Positions 11,784-25,600 of a stretch of 64,000 nucleotides of DNA are shown here, piece by piece (position 1 is the first letter of the stretch; each line of letters begins with the position of its first letter). The notes beneath the pieces are model-generated. The model saw only the letters and a program-made list of their open reading frames with translations, was not told the DNA's origin and made no database searches. Made by a program: the position numbers and the translations under genes. Location of the stretch: the NCBI GenBank assembly GCA_905178155.1, contig CAJINV010000011.1, forward strand, positions 767,982 through 831,981. The letters are read 5' to 3'. The stretch comes from Amoebophrya sp. A120 (taxonomy: Eukaryota; Sar; Dinophyceae; Syndiniales; Amoebophryaceae).

Positions 11784-14700
11784 ATGAGAATCCTATTGAT
11801 CCCGCTGCTCCTGGCGGCGATTTTTTGCCACCTCGGCGCACAGGAACTCTTCGGAGTGCTGGGCTCCGCATCATTTTCCACCCCCTCGAGAAGTACAGAA
11901 GCCGCAGGTAGTGCCGAACAGCAAAGCACAGCACCAACGCCTGACCCCGCCGAGGACACGACGACCAAAAGCGTCTCTGCTCGTCAGCTCTACAGCATGG
12001 ACGCCCCAACTACACAGCAGGCCCACCTCTCCATGGCGACGGACATACCCAGTAGCTCGGGGGAGCTGACAGGGTTCAAGTGCGCTCCTTCGGCGTGTGA
12101 GGAGTTTGTTCCCGGGCAGCGGGACGACGACTGCTGCGCCTTTCCCTGGATGGCGGGGTGCGCGCCCGGACACCTGTACACGGAAGGCCGGCTTGGGTGC
12201 GGCCACGGCTACGATAATGGTGCGTACAGCACCTGCTGCATTCCGAAAGCGCACTACGACCAGAACCAGGGCATGTTTTGCAACAGATTGAAGGAGTGTG
12301 TGTTCAAGGAAAAAGCCGCGGCGGGCGGTGAAACTGTGGATCCGAGTCAGACGTGGAAAGAGGACGGGGATGGTGGGTCCGAGGAACCGGGAGATAATGA
12401 CGTGTCTGCTGAGGAAACTCCCTTCCGGTGGAACGAGAATGACGAGTACGAGCGACAGGGGTACAATCCGCCAGACGACATCGCGGCCAATACAGAGAAG
12501 TGCATCTTGGCTGCCTGCCAGGAGTACGAGCCGGGGCGTTTGGACACGGACTGCTGTGCGCACCCGGAAGTGGCGTTTTGTGGAAACGCACTGACGTACG
12601 CGCCCGGCGCGGAGGGGTGCGGGTGGGACCTGAGGCAGGGGCAGCGGAGCACGTGTTGCTACGACCCAAACATTTGGAGCGAGGGCGACATCACAGCGAC
12701 GCAAGAAGCCCCAGCCGCGAACAACGTGGGCGAAAGACTTCCTAACCACCATTCCCCGCCGGACGACATTACTGCGGACCCGAACTGCCACATCGAAGCG
12801 TGCCAAGAGTACGAAATTGGGACGCCGGATTCGGATTGTTGCGCCTTCGAGGGATTTTGTGCGTCAGGATTCCGGTACGAACCCCGGGCCGCCGGTTGTG
12901 GGTGGGGTCTGGAGGATATGAGAGTTGTGCACAACTTCTCCTCCCACGCATTTGCATGGCATGAGCAGCAATACACAAACACCAACACTACATCACTTGG
13001 AGCCTGTGCATGACAAGTTCACGGGCCGAGTGTAGTATTGTTTCGGGTTGTTCCGAAATTTGTCATGCAAACAGTGCCACAAGGCACCAAGTGATCAATT
13101 GTGGACTTTGCATCACAAATGAGGGGGAGGGGGGGTTGTGCACTCTCATCGTGGAGGGGGCGTTCTCGACGTGCTGCATCAGGGATGAACAAGGTACAGG
13201 CAGCGCTAATACCGGTGCTAGCACTTCTCAGCAGTCCTCTCGTGGCAGTTCTTCTTCCTCGATGACTGCGTCCGTGAGGAGTGGTGATTTCACCGCGAGC
13301 TCCGACAGCGCGGTGCCCATTGCGAGGACCGCTCCGATGCTTTCCAACGCCGAGCTCATGGCGCGGTACAATGCCTGGGCGGCGGCGAACGGTGGCAACA
13401 TCGCGGAGACCGAGACACAGCCGCCAGGCCCGGAGGATCACTTTTACAAAAGGTTATCCGCAGCACCCGGCTCCGCGACGTGGCTTATCAAGGCGGACCG
13501 GGAGGGAGAAAGAGCGGAGACCGAAGTGGTTTGTGAGTTACCAGCGTGCGAGGAATTCGTGAAGGGGAACAGTGATAGCGATTGTTGCGCGATCCCGCGC
13601 ATGGCAAGCTGCGCAATCGGGCATCGGTATTTACCATTGATCCGGAACTGCGGGGGAAAGAACGACATGGGCAGTCGGGTGACGTGTTGTGTGAAAGATG
13701 ATTCCGGCTCTTTCAACACGGAAAAAGACACGGGTAGAAAATGGTTTGATCGTGTGTTCGGGGCCGGAACTGCAGAGCCCGATTTCTGCATCCCGGGGTT
13801 CCCCAGGCCCGCGAATCCGTACACCTGTGCCGCGCAGCCGGCGAGCACAGGTGCTTCTAGTAACAGTGATAACAGCTACGCCTTCTTCGACGCGGAGATA
13901 ATTAAGGCGAATACGACTTCCGAGGAACGGCTGCCAAAAGACGTGACTGGCACTGCCTTGATGACCGACCAAGCGTACAAAAACGGAAAAGAAGCCGGTC
14001 TGCGCAACAGCGTCGCGCTCGCCGCGGATTTGGATGTTTCGATGGTGCAAGTGAAGGCGACAGGGTTTCACGTAGTTGAGAGGGAAATAACGGGAAGCAG
14101 AAGAAAGCTCAGCACTACGACGCCTGCATCTGCGGTGCAGACGGTGCAAACCTCTTTTATAGTGAAGTCCATGGACGCAACCAATGCCCGCGTCGCCGCT
14201 AGTCTGACGGACCGCGCGGCCACAGCGCGGATTCAGGCCATGACCGAGGAAGCCATGCGGACGAACCAGCGAAGCGCGGGATCGGATTCCGTGGTGCGTG
14301 GCGCTTGGCAGATGGAGAGTGTCCGTCCGGTGGATGTGCAGGGGAGCTGCGTTACCCGGGCAAACAAGGACTATTGCGAAGTCTACAGCCGGACCTCGTT
14401 TTCTGATGAACGCGGAAGCCGTTCGCAGGACGAGGACGGGAGTAGTGTGTTGCTGCTCGTTTGTCTGCTGGTCGCAGGTGGGTGCTTATTGGCTGGGTGC
14501 GTTTTTTGCTACGGTGGATATGGTAGTTGTACAAGAGCCTTCCCGTGGTCGCGTTTCGGTTTATTTGGAAACAAGAACCAGGCAAGTAAAGTTGTAAACC
14601 GTTACGCCACGACGATTTCGCCTGGCGATCTTCAGCATGCGGTGAGCAACATCAAGCCTGGAGTAAGCAGACAGCAACAGAAAGAAACCCATGAAAACTT

Positions 14701-15166
14701 ATCAGAAATGCGTTCCTCCCAGGCCGCACTGCCCCTTGCGATCATGGAAATGCCGTCGATCGGGGAGAACGGCAGTGCCGCGGCCGGGGCTGACTATCCG
14801 GTCGGCGGGGAGGTTGCTGTGGAGAAAGTGAGGAAGAAGGGAAGTGGTTCTGCGAAAAAGCAGCAGAGCAGACAGCGGCGGGTAACCAGTGGTGATGCAG
14901 CACTCTCCGATGAGAACTTGGCGTCGCTTCCAAACCGGAGCGGAATTGCTTCCACGTCGAGGCGAACGCGAACAACTACGGGGCCAAGCATGGATACGGT
15001 TTCTGTCTCCACTGTTAACACAGCGACCACCCGGGCTTCGACAACCGCAACTGCCAGCTCGACGGCCTCGCTGGCCATTGGCGCAAGTAGTGGTAGTGCC
15101 ACTTCTTACAACCGTCAAGTAAATTCGAACATGCCGCCTGGAAGAGGACCGGGGCGGCGGTCGTGA
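11784..15166 (+). CDS. Secreted type I membrane protein with four Cys-rich repeats
   Basis: Exons 11784-12915 and 13158-15166 give 1,046 codons plus stop. A hydrophobic signal peptide opens the protein (MRILLIPLLLAAIFC). Four repeats of about 50 residues follow, each of the form C-x4-C-(E/Q)E(F/Y)-x2-G-x3-D-x-DCCA ... C-G ... (S/V)TCC, at about residues 96-148, 236-288, 336-384 and 465-525. The third repeat is complete only after the introner is removed, which supports the exon join. A single membrane segment lies near residue 815 (VLLLVCLLVAGGCLL), then a basic, Ser/Thr-rich cytoplasmic tail of about 220 residues. I do not recognise the repeat as a named domain. The layout suggests a surface protein, possibly adhesive; the function is unknown. 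Confidence 0.8.
12916..13152. mobile_element. Introner element, family E, in the Cys-repeat gene
   Basis: Ends are TATGAGAGTTGTGCACAAC and GTTGTGCACTCTCAT. GGAGG occurs at 12911-12915 and 13153-13157. One base at each end departs from the family consensus. Removal yields GCGWGLE-GAFSTCC, matching the other repeats of the protein. Confidence 0.85.
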
Positions 15167-16662
15167 AGAGCAATGCGGCGAGGCTACAATAGCAGAGACA
15201 CGTTGATTTATGAATCGGACAAAATTTTTGAAAATTAAGAAAAGCAAGATTGTGCATGGAATAGCACATTAAAACCTTTGACAGGGTACACATTTGGTGG
15301 ATTTCTTCATAGGCGGTGTAATCAAAAAATCTCGAAAACGAGAAAGGGAAGAGTCTATCGATTCGCCTAGAAGACATCAGCGGTCTTTCTTCAGTTCAAA
15401 AGAAATCTTGTAGTTACATCAAAAAAGGTGAAAGCATTTGTTTCAGACCTAGGTAGCGTTATTGCTATTCGTAATGCTAGTTTCGTTTCTATGTGTAACT
15501 CCGAAAAAGAGCTGTCGCTGTAAAACGACGCTATTTTTCCGACACGCACTTTGGAAAGTGTATCGGAATAAAGTCTACGTACTGGAGCACACAGACACAG
15601 ATTTCTATACCTGAGAGAAGATGAACCACGTTAAGTTTAATGTGGAAAAAGTTTGGAAATGTAAAAGTACTTAAATGGTGCGCGTGCGCGACCGTACAAT
15701 CGGAAAAGCCTCGACCACCACCTGACGTGAGGCGAAAAGGAATTCCCTGGACCCAATAGTGGTCGTGTTTCTCGTCTCTTGTGCAGGCACAGAAGATCAC
15801 GATGTCGATAATCGTCAAGAATCTCACCACTGCCAGATTTCAGGCAGTCAATCTTCGTACTTTTTTGTCTTTCGTCAGTAACCTTAACCAATAAATAAGT
15901 AAGTGAGTTTTTCGTGTGCTGAAGCTTTTTGTTTGTAATGCCGTAAAGTACGTCGAGTACGAGATCTAAGTACATCAGAACTGCCTCATTGATAGGTTCA
16001 ACAGATGAAACACTCACAAATTTTGCATCTCGTGCTCGTGGAACTTCGTGAAGAAAATTGGAGTGTGTCATTTGATGTTTCATTCGTTTGTTCCAGGTCC
16101 GGTCGTGTTTTCTTTTTGTGACGCAATTTTTTTTTCATCCTACGTTTTCCTTTCGGTTTTGTGACGAGGGCAATTACAAAGGTGTGGCTCCGATCGGACA
16201 CACAGGTGGGCCAAATTGCAGTGGTTTTGAGGCCTCATCTTGTACATGATCATTTTCATTATCACGCTAAATATCGTAGTGTGCTCCTTGTTTGAAGATT
16301 CGTGATGAGTTAGTAGACACTGCCACTCATCTACTTAAGTGGCAAACAACAATACCGCATCCGCAGCATAGAAAAATAGAACGCAAATTGTTTTTTTTGC
16401 TGCCATGGCTCCTCTGCTCTCTCGTCGTCGCAACGTGAAGACCTGTTGTCTTGTTTCGCGTCTGGCAATTTCGCAAGCGGAACGCGAAAGGGCCCGCTGT
16501 TCCAGCGTGCTGCGAGCGGAGCCAAACGGCGTGCAGCGTAGTGCGGAGCGCTCGACGCACGACGGCGCGACGCATGGACAAGGAATCAGGAGGAGCTACA
16601 ACGGGCCCTTCCTGAGCAGGAATGCGACTACGCATTTCGAACCCTGACTCGGACTTGTACGA
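15167..16662. other. Intergenic spacer
   Basis: No gene seen on either strand. GC content rises toward 16400 as the next gene approaches. Confidence 0.55.
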
Positions 16663-19600
16663 GTGCAGCCACGAGCCCGCACTAACAGGACCAACTTGGT
16701 CAACATGTCGTCGCGAAAACGTAGGAAGAAGCTCCTGGCGCACTGGGCCAGCGTCGCGGCGAGACTGACAAGTTCTTTGTTTTTCCTTCACATCAGTAGG
16801 CCGTTACTGCACATCATGATGATGCTCTACTTTTTTCTGCATGTCCTTCTGAGTAGTCTGTATGACCACCTCCCGCCAGCACCAGCACTCGGAGTTGTAC
16901 ACGCCCTCACCACCGCGGTGGCCGAGGAGACCATGACCTTGGAAACCTACATCCGGAGGAAGGTGGAGTGCGAGTCTTGCCATTTAAGGCACTACGCCCC
17001 CCGGATTTTCAAGTGGAACTTCAAGTACAACAAGTTTTTCGGGCACCACGGCCAGTACAACTACGAGCTGCAGTCCTTGAGTGACACGCTGCAAAAAAAG
17101 CCCTTCGAGTTACCGTTTTCCGAAGTGGCGTTCGAGAAGCTGGTGAAAATTATCGACGACCCGGGATGGTGGGAGTGGGAGCGGATTAAAAACGTGAAAA
17201 AGTCCGTCGCCGACTGGCACCTGTTATCCTGATTAAAAACGTCCCCACACAACCAGAATCTTCAAGATGGGAAATCTGCTAGACAAATCACACAGCAGCT
17301 TTGGTTGTTTGGCACGACAAGTTTCTTGTCCTCGTAGTGTAATCCTGTTTAGCTAGCTCAGAAGCGTCACAGATCTAGCATTTCATGCTGATTTTAGCAT
17401 CACAAATCCCAAAACACGAATAGAGAAGGCTTCTCATAGGGCTCCGCATGAGAAACTTTTTTGGCATGCAATTGCATGACAACTCTGGGGAAGTAGTGGG
17501 GACGTTTTTACTCAGAATACCTGTTCCGAGACACCTACGACGGCATTCACTGGAGCAGGATCGCGTACGAGCTGGAGGTGGACAAAAACTGCGTGCGCGT
17601 GTGGCAGCCCTGGAGCGAGTGCTCGGTGACCTGCGGGCCCGGGGGCCGGGTGCACCGGTGGTGGCGGTACGCCGACCGGGAAGACCAGCCACCGACCGCG
17701 AGAAACTGCGGCCCCGAGCGGGACGCGGACACCCTACGCGGGGAACAGGAGGTGCATTTTGACGAGATCGCGCCGTGCACGAACTTCATGCGGCCGATGC
17801 CCCGGTGCCCGCCAAGGCCGGAGATGCCGGACGAGGGGCCCGACGACCTGGTGCATCCGCACTACAACGCGTTGAACCCCTACTGCGACGGCCAGCAGTT
17901 TGCCTGGCTGCGCTACAACTTCGTGAGCTCTACTGAAAACCCCGGCGCACTGGTCCTCGCGGCGGAGAGGGGTCAGCACAGGCAAAACCAAGACGGACAT
18001 CACGCAGCGCCGTACTTCACGTTCCCCCGGGGGGACTTGTGCGCGATCGACTTGTGGCAAAACGAGGTGTACTTTTACAATAACGTTGACATTCCCTCCT
18101 TGAATCGGAAGGCGTTTACGGACGCGCGCAACTTCAACCCCTCGGAGTATCAATTCTCGGTAAACCAAATTGTCGACCAGGCGGGACAGACGATCCGGGA
18201 GGACGGTTGGCCGATCCACTACCGGGAGACGCAGTACTCCTACTTTCGGTGCAAGCGGGCCCTAGAGTACGTGAACAAATTGGAACAGTACCTTTTCAAA
18301 GACACCGACCACAAAGACGAGGTGAAGCTGGTGCCCGCGCTGCGCCACAAGGCCCCGGTCACCGCCGCGGAGATGCAAACGGCGCTGACAAAAAAGGTCC
18401 AACAAGGCGAAATCGGGGACGGCGACGGGTCCGGCGTGGAGAGCCTGCCGCTGTTCCGGAACTTCCAGGTGCACGGTTATCTCAAGGGGAGGGAGATGAT
18501 GCAGTGGAAGTGCGAGAAGATCTGCGACTACTTACCGGAGTGTGTGTTGTACAGCTACCTGGGTCATCGGCCGGACGATGATCCAGAGCAGAATGATGAT
18601 ACAGGGGCCGACGAGAGGACGACCTCTCCGGACGACACCTCTGGCGAGGCCGGGGCGGCGTCGGAAGTCGAGAGCCAGGACCACTGGTGCTTCCCGAAAT
18701 CGAAGCGCAACGGCGGGAAGCAGGTGGGGCACAAGGAGGTGCGGAACTACCCGACCGGGCGGGGCGGGGAGGTGACAACCGACGTGCCGGTGGACAGTTT
18801 CGGGTCCCTGGGGTTCGGGGTCTGCATGCGCCGCGTGTGCGAGGATGAGCAGGAGCACGACATTGCCGTGGACAAGTACGGGCTGGGCTCTGAGGTCGTT
18901 TTGCGGTCCAAGTGCCAGAAGCCGATCCACTGCGAGCTGACCGAGTGGTACTACCCGAAAACCTGCACGAAAGAGAAGAACGTGGACTACTCGAAGCACT
19001 GGAAACTGAAGCGGCTGAAAAACGACGAGGTGCTGGAGCACAGCCGGGGGCAGGCCACGACGTCGCGGGGCCACCGGCGCAAAGTGCAGCGGTTGGAGGA
19101 GTGTCGCGAGATCTGCCGCCGTTCGGAACTGTGCGATGCGTACGCGTGGTGGAGGTTGGAGGCCGCGGCCGAGGAAGACCAGGGAAGGTGCAAGTTGCTG
19201 GAGCGCCGGGACGCGGACTCGCCGGGCGACTTTTTGGAAATGTGGAATGCGGACGTGATCAGCGGGGTGTGCAGTCAGCCGACCTGCTCGGCCGCTTGCC
19301 GCCGCGACAAGGACACCGCGCACGGCTTCAAGTACCAGGTCCGCGACATTTTGGTGCACCCGCAGTTTGGCGGCACGGAGTGCAGTGAGACGCTGCTGCA
19401 CCGGGACCGGTGCGAGGCCGACCCGGAGAACGACATCTGCCCGCCGCGGGCGCCCCAGGACGGCTGGGGGCTGCCCTGGGACCCGGACGGCACGGAGCCC
19501 TACGACAAGGCGTACTGCCAGGTGGACAGCGAAGTGACCATTCAGGGGAGAAAAAACCGGGACCTGTGCCTGCACGAGTCGCTCGACCGGACCGACGGCG

Positions 19601-22600
19601 AACTGGACTGCTGCGTCGACATGTACAAAATTGCGACGATGGGCTACCACCAGCCGGAACAGTGGTGGAAGGGGAAGGAGCAGCTGCCCTACAAGGAGCA
19701 GTGCGCGGACGGCTACTTCAACCTTTTCGACTGGACGCAGAAGCTGACGCGGCGCAACTGCGTCCACGATGGGAGCAACGACGCGGAGTTCACCACCGCA
19801 AATGCGCAGGCCGCGGTGTGTTGCGTCCCCCTAGGGCACACGTTCACCGACGAGTGCGAACTGTCCGACTGGCGCATGCCGCGCAAGGAGTGCGGTTACG
19901 AGCAGGACTGGGATTACTTCGGGGGAGACTTGCACGAGAACACCGCCTATTACACCATCACGGGGGCCGAGTGCAAGACGCTGTGCGAGTTAAAACCAGA
20001 CTGCACCGCCTACACCTGGGTCCACGATATTGACGACACCTGCCGGCTGAAACAGTTGCGGGGTGTGTCGGGTACTATCGATCCCGTGCAGGCAGTGAAA
20101 GACCCTTTTGATCTGAACTGGGAGACCGGACAGCGGGTCCACAGGGACGTCGGCGGGCAGTGCGCGGAGCAGTGGCCGTTTGCGTACCGGGACTACCAGG
20201 TGGTCACAAAACCGCCCTGCTCCAAGTCCTGCGGCGGGGGTCTCAGGTACTTCACGCGCGAGATCCTCCAGCACCCGCAATCCCTGGTCGACGAGCTGAG
20301 CACCGATTTGTCGCCCTACCGCACTTGTGGTTCTCTCCTAAAAATCGAGATCTGCAACATTCAGGAGTGTCCGACGCCGACCACGCCGACGACCACGCCC
20401 TATGAAATGCAGAAGTATCGTACTAGTATGAATTGCATTTGTACAAATTTGCTCAGCATTTACAAATTAAATTTGTAATGCGGATTTGCCTTAGGAACCT
20501 TGTAAAAATGCATAAATGCAATTAGTACGAGTGCGATACTTTTGCACAGGATACGCTCCGCCCGCCGATCACGACGCCGGCACCCGTGCCGTCGTCCACC
20601 ACCCCGGCGCCTACACCGGAGCCGACCCCTGTGGGGCCCGCGCCGGTGCTGCCGGAGCCCAGCGACGCGATGCGGAAGCTGGCGGCGCGGCCACCATATG
20701 AATTGCAAAAGCATCATAGTCGTACTAGTATAAATTGCATTTCAAATTTTCTCAGCATGAAAAATTGAATTTGTCATGCTGTTTCACCTTGGAAAGAAAA
20801 TTTGTCATGCATGCCTGCAATTTTAGTACGAGTACGATGCTTTTGCACAGGATACTCCGATGGGCTGGGCGAGCTGGAGCGCGTACGGGGAAGAGGTGGA
20901 CGCGGGGAAAATCACCCAGGTGTATCCAAGAAAAAAAGTGTGTAAGTAAGGTTAAGTCTGTGATGCAGGAAATTCTAAACTGTTTACACTTGTCTTTGTC
21001 ATGCTAGAGGTGCGTCATAGGCCACTTTCATAGGTGTTTCCACGTACTAGCTGCGCATGTCGGGTTACTTTCTATATGTAATGCAAAACGAATTTGTGAT
21101 GCTGATCTTCCGTACAAAGTTACACTTACACAGTTTTTTTCCTGGATAAGGTGCTGGAAGAGTTCAAGGAGGGGTCGGATTGGCACGACGCCGGCTACAA
21201 CCTGATCGAGATTAGCGACGGGTACCAGCAGTGCACCCCGAGTGAAAATCTCGCCCGCATGCACCCGGGCCGGTTTCACCAGGAAGCTACCGAATCGCGC
21301 ACCTTCGTTGGCACCACCACCACCAGCAGTACTTCTAGTACCACCACGGTGAGTAGCACGGTGACCACGGTGACCAGCCCGGCGGGGGTCGCCGTGTTCC
21401 CTCAGCCGGATTTGGACCAAATGTTCGACAGCACCGACGAGGGACACCTGAAGTGGCAGGATTTTACGAAGGGCAACGATCCCGGCGTGAACGAGTTTTC
21501 CCTGGACCGGTGGCAGGCGTACTGGTACGAGCGGAACCCACCGAACGACTACTACGGCCCCACGTTTTACCTGATGCAGCGCCGGTATAAATTGAACGCC
21601 CAGAGGACGATCCACCTAAACGCCGACTGGGACAACACGATGAACACATGGCTGAAGGGCACGGGGCAGAAGTTGGATGCTTCTGTATCCTGAGTAAAAA
21701 CGTCCCCACCACAGAGTTGTCATGCAAGTGCACAATGACAGGAACGTTTGTCATGCGTAGCTCCATGAGAGACATTTTCCAATCGTGATTTGGAATTTGT
21801 AATGTTGTAAACTGGATTAGAAAATGGCTTTCTCATGCGGCTTCGGCTTCCCTTGCCAGCGAGTACTACACAGCAGAGGAAAACTTGTCATGCACAGCTC
21901 CCAAAAAAAGGAGATTTGTGTTGCTAGATTCCCAACTTGACTATGGGGTGGGGACGTTTTTACTTTGGATAGTCTAAGAAACCGAAGCTGCTGACCGACG
22001 AGGACGACGACTGGGACGAGGTCATGACCCGGTACTATGCATTGCAAATATGCCTGGGTCTGGAAGGATGCAAACTTGTGATGCGCATTTTAAACGACAC
22101 AAATTACTATCTATTATATTCATGCGAAAAAAGAGGTCTACAGAGGGTAGACGAGAGGTGGCCGAGAGGTCAAAAAGAGGTCAAAAGAGGTCAAAAAGAG
22201 GTCGACAGAGGTGGAGAGGTGGCGCGGGAGGTCATTCGGGAGGGTGGCCGAGAGGTGGCGCGGGTATAGCGAGCCGAGCCGTTCACCCTAAAGCCGCGCC
22301 TATAGGGACCAGAGGGGGCCGAGAGGGTGCCAAGAGGGTAGGCGAGAGGGGGACAGAGGTGCCGAGAGGTTGCGCGAATAAGGGCGAACCTCTCGCGCAC
22401 CCTCCTGGCCACCTCTCGGCCACCTCTGTAGACCTCTACCGGCGAGTATAGCCGGACTATTAGCAAAACCTCTCGGGAGAGGTAAAAAAGAGGGTCTGCG
22501 AGAGGGTACAAACAGCCCGAATCCGCCCGGTATTCGGCCGATCTTCTGGGGATTTTTGCATCGCTTGGGCCCGCACCCTCTCGCGCCACCCTCTCGCGCA

Positions 22601-25600
22601 CCCTCTCGCGCCACCCTCTCGCGCCACCCTCTCGCGCACCCTCTCGCGCCACCCTCTCGCGATACCCTCTTGCGCCAGCAGTTCCGTCGGCCGGGAAGCC
22701 ATTGGGCGGGGGCGGGAGAGTGATCAACACAGGGCAGCGCGGTCCCCCTTGTGCTTCGGCACTTACGCCGAGGCGGCTTCTCTTTGCCCCCAAGCTTCGC
22801 TGCAGCTGCTCCCTGCGCATAGCGCCTAAAGGCGCGGGAAGCGCGCAGGAGACCCTGCGGGTTTGCATGGCGCAAAACGGCGACAGTATGTTCCTCGGGG
22901 GGGGGGCTGTCGCGCTGCGTCCAAAGCTCCTGGCGCGGCGTCCCGATCCGCAAATAGTCCGCCCCGCCACAACAGCCTAGCGCCCCGGCGTCAGCCGGGG
23001 CATGGCTGGTATCTGTCATGCAACATGGACAGCAAAAGTTCCCCACTTCTTATCACTGAAGGCGGGGATTTCTCATGCGGATTAGGCATTAGGAAACCTC
23101 CTCAAAACCTGTGATGCTGGGGCGGGCGTGCCAGACCTGCTTGGTCAGGCAAGAAAAGCATGGCAAACATCTGCACTCGTCCAGACCCAGACATATTTGC
23201 AGTTGATAGGTACGAGTGGGAAACCATTGCGCACAGAAAAGCCTTCTCCGATGCCGGTGTGCCTATTATACCGAAAGACCACTCGCACAGCATTCTCACG
23301 AAGGAGGCGGTAACGGCGCTGTGGGCAGAGTACTACGAGTACAAAAAACAGAACCCGACCGTTCACGTGTTTCCGGAAGACGCCGTGCAGGGCGAAACGG
23401 CGGGCTTCAGTGCGCAAGAAAGCGGACAGGCATCAACTCCCGCCCCGGGAAGTACTTCTAGAGAGCCAGGAGAGCTTCCCCAGGAGCAGGGAGGGACCAC
23501 CGGCGGCCAAGAAGAGCAAGATCCGGACTCGGTCACGCGAACCTACAACCTCCGGCCGGTGGAGTGGGACACAAGAAAATTCCCGGATGTCGCCTCCTTG
23601 GCGCGCACGACCAAGGAGAAGAAGCTGCGGCTGGGGTGGTTCGTGAACAACTGCATGTGCGTCGAGCATCCCGGGTTCATCCAGGACTGGCGGAGTAACT
23701 ACGATGCCGGGGTGGGGCTGGCGGCAGAGCTGCGCGGAGACCTGGCGGAGGTGGTGGATCACGATTTTGCGTCCCTCAAGATTGACACGTGCGGCGCCAT
23801 ATCAAATGCAAATATGTCTGGGTCTGGGACGAGATTGCGAGATTTGTCTTGCTAGTCTGGCAACCCAGATGAACCACGGAAAAACTTGTCATGCTGGGCA
23901 GCGCATTGCAGTGTGGCCATTATTCCCTTCCTTGCATCACAAGTTCCAGACCCAGACATGATCTTTGCATTCCATACGCCAAGGGGCACGTGCGAACCTG
24001 GGTGAAGGAGCTGGACGCGATTGGACAGCAGAGCATATGAGAGTGCACAACGCGTCGTCCCCCTCATTTGTATTGCATGAACAGCGACACTAAGCACCCT
24101 CACCTATGGAGCCTGTGCATGACAAGTTCTTCACGCGTGTATATCTAGTACTGTTTGGGCTCCTTCCCCTTCCGGAATCTGTCATGCGAACAGTACCACA
24201 GAGCAGCACTTGGATTTGGTATTTCGCATGACAAATGAAGCGGGGGACGAGGGAGAGTTGTGCGCTCTCATAGAGCACCATTCTGCAGCACAAGTCGCAC
24301 GGAAACGGGGACCCCAGACGTTTCCCGGCCCAGTTCGCGACCAGTTCGGGCGATTGTGCCTACCACGTCGCATTCACCGCGCGCGACATCCACGCGACCT
24401 TTCGGGACATCTACATGAACCTGCAGTCCGTGCGACTCCCAAGCTACGTGGGGCCCCACTGCTGGGCCAGCCCCGGGGAGTTGCAGATTGGCAACACGGA
24501 GCGGTACGTGTATATGCAAAGAGAAATGTGTTTTGCAGTATACACATTCACATTGTTTTGCAGGACCGGCAAGACAGACCACCTTTGTCATGCAGGAAAT
24601 GCTTTCAAATTCCATCATCGTTTCCTACCTACATTCCCTGGTGATCATTGCATTGCAAGTTTTCCCTATCATGCTGAAATTACAACAAATGTGTAACTGT
24701 CACACTTTTTTCGTGGGATAGTGTTCGATTTGAGCCAAGTGGGCTCGGATGGAGACGACACGCAAACGGAGTTTTCGTCGGTGGAGGACGAGACGCACTT
24801 TTATGAGACGAGTGCACAAGAACTCCCCCTCCCACTCATTCGTCATGCAGAACCCCAAATCCAGGTGCTCGTGCTGCCTTGTGGCACTCTTTGTATGATA
24901 GATTCCGGAAGCCCGCACAGCACTGCACTAGGCGCATGATTTTGCCATGCACAGGCTCCACGTGTGCTCGGGTTTGTATTGCTATTGCTGCTCATGCCGT
25001 ACAAATGAGAGGGAGGGGGAGTTGTGCACACTCATAACTTTGCGCTGTGGTGCATCACCTCCAGTCCGTTGGTACTCAGCTTTCCGCTGATAAAGCGCGG
25101 GGCGGCTGGTGGTAGTACGCCGGCAGCACCACTTCGCCACCAGCAAGTGATCGATTACGTGAAGCGAATCGTGATAAACAAGGTCGCAATTGCGATCGAC
25201 CAAATCCACGTGAACGACGTCGGGCGCCGCGTCTACGCCTGGGACGGCGACTTTGAAACGGAGAAAATCCGCTACGCTTGGGTGCAGCCCTGCCGGGAGG
25301 TCAGCGACGAGCACAAACGGGGTCGTTGGCGTAAAGACCCAACCACCGGGGGCGTCCACTGGGTGGATGGGATTTCGGGGGAGCGGTTTTGCCTGAGCTT
25401 TCAGACGTGGATGGACCACGCGCTGGTACTCGGTAAGAGGTGCAGGCCCACTCGAGACAACATCCGGGTGCGCCTGCCTATTAACTGTAATGAACAGCAA
25501 CCAGTACCACCTGCAGCAGTACCATCCGCACAAGCACAACAAGGAAGTCCGGGCGCGCCGGCGGGCAGCGGCTTTTTGGAGAAGGGTTCTATTGGAGGTT

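Larger units (their letters stand above)
22036..23208 (+). mobile_element. Oversized introner, family A with nested GC-rich insert, giant gene intron 6
   Basis: Left end TATGCATTGCAAATATGCCT, right end CAGACATATTTGCAGTTGATA, exact TSD GGTAC at 22031-22035 and 23209-23213. At 1,173 bp it is about 4.5 times normal size. Its right half (about 23005 on) is ordinary family A interior. The segment about 22125-22985 is a separate GC-rich block. Removal joins TRY to EWETIAH in frame. Confidence 0.9.

Noticed and set aside
11871-12806. 311-codon minus-strand ORF
   Set aside because: Lies wholly opposite the Cys-repeat gene, whose plus-strand repeats and signal peptide are clear.
18532-19767. 411-codon ORF on the minus strand
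   Set aside because: It is a shadow of the GC-rich coding strand of the giant gene; the plus frame has TSP1/PAN features and continues across exons.
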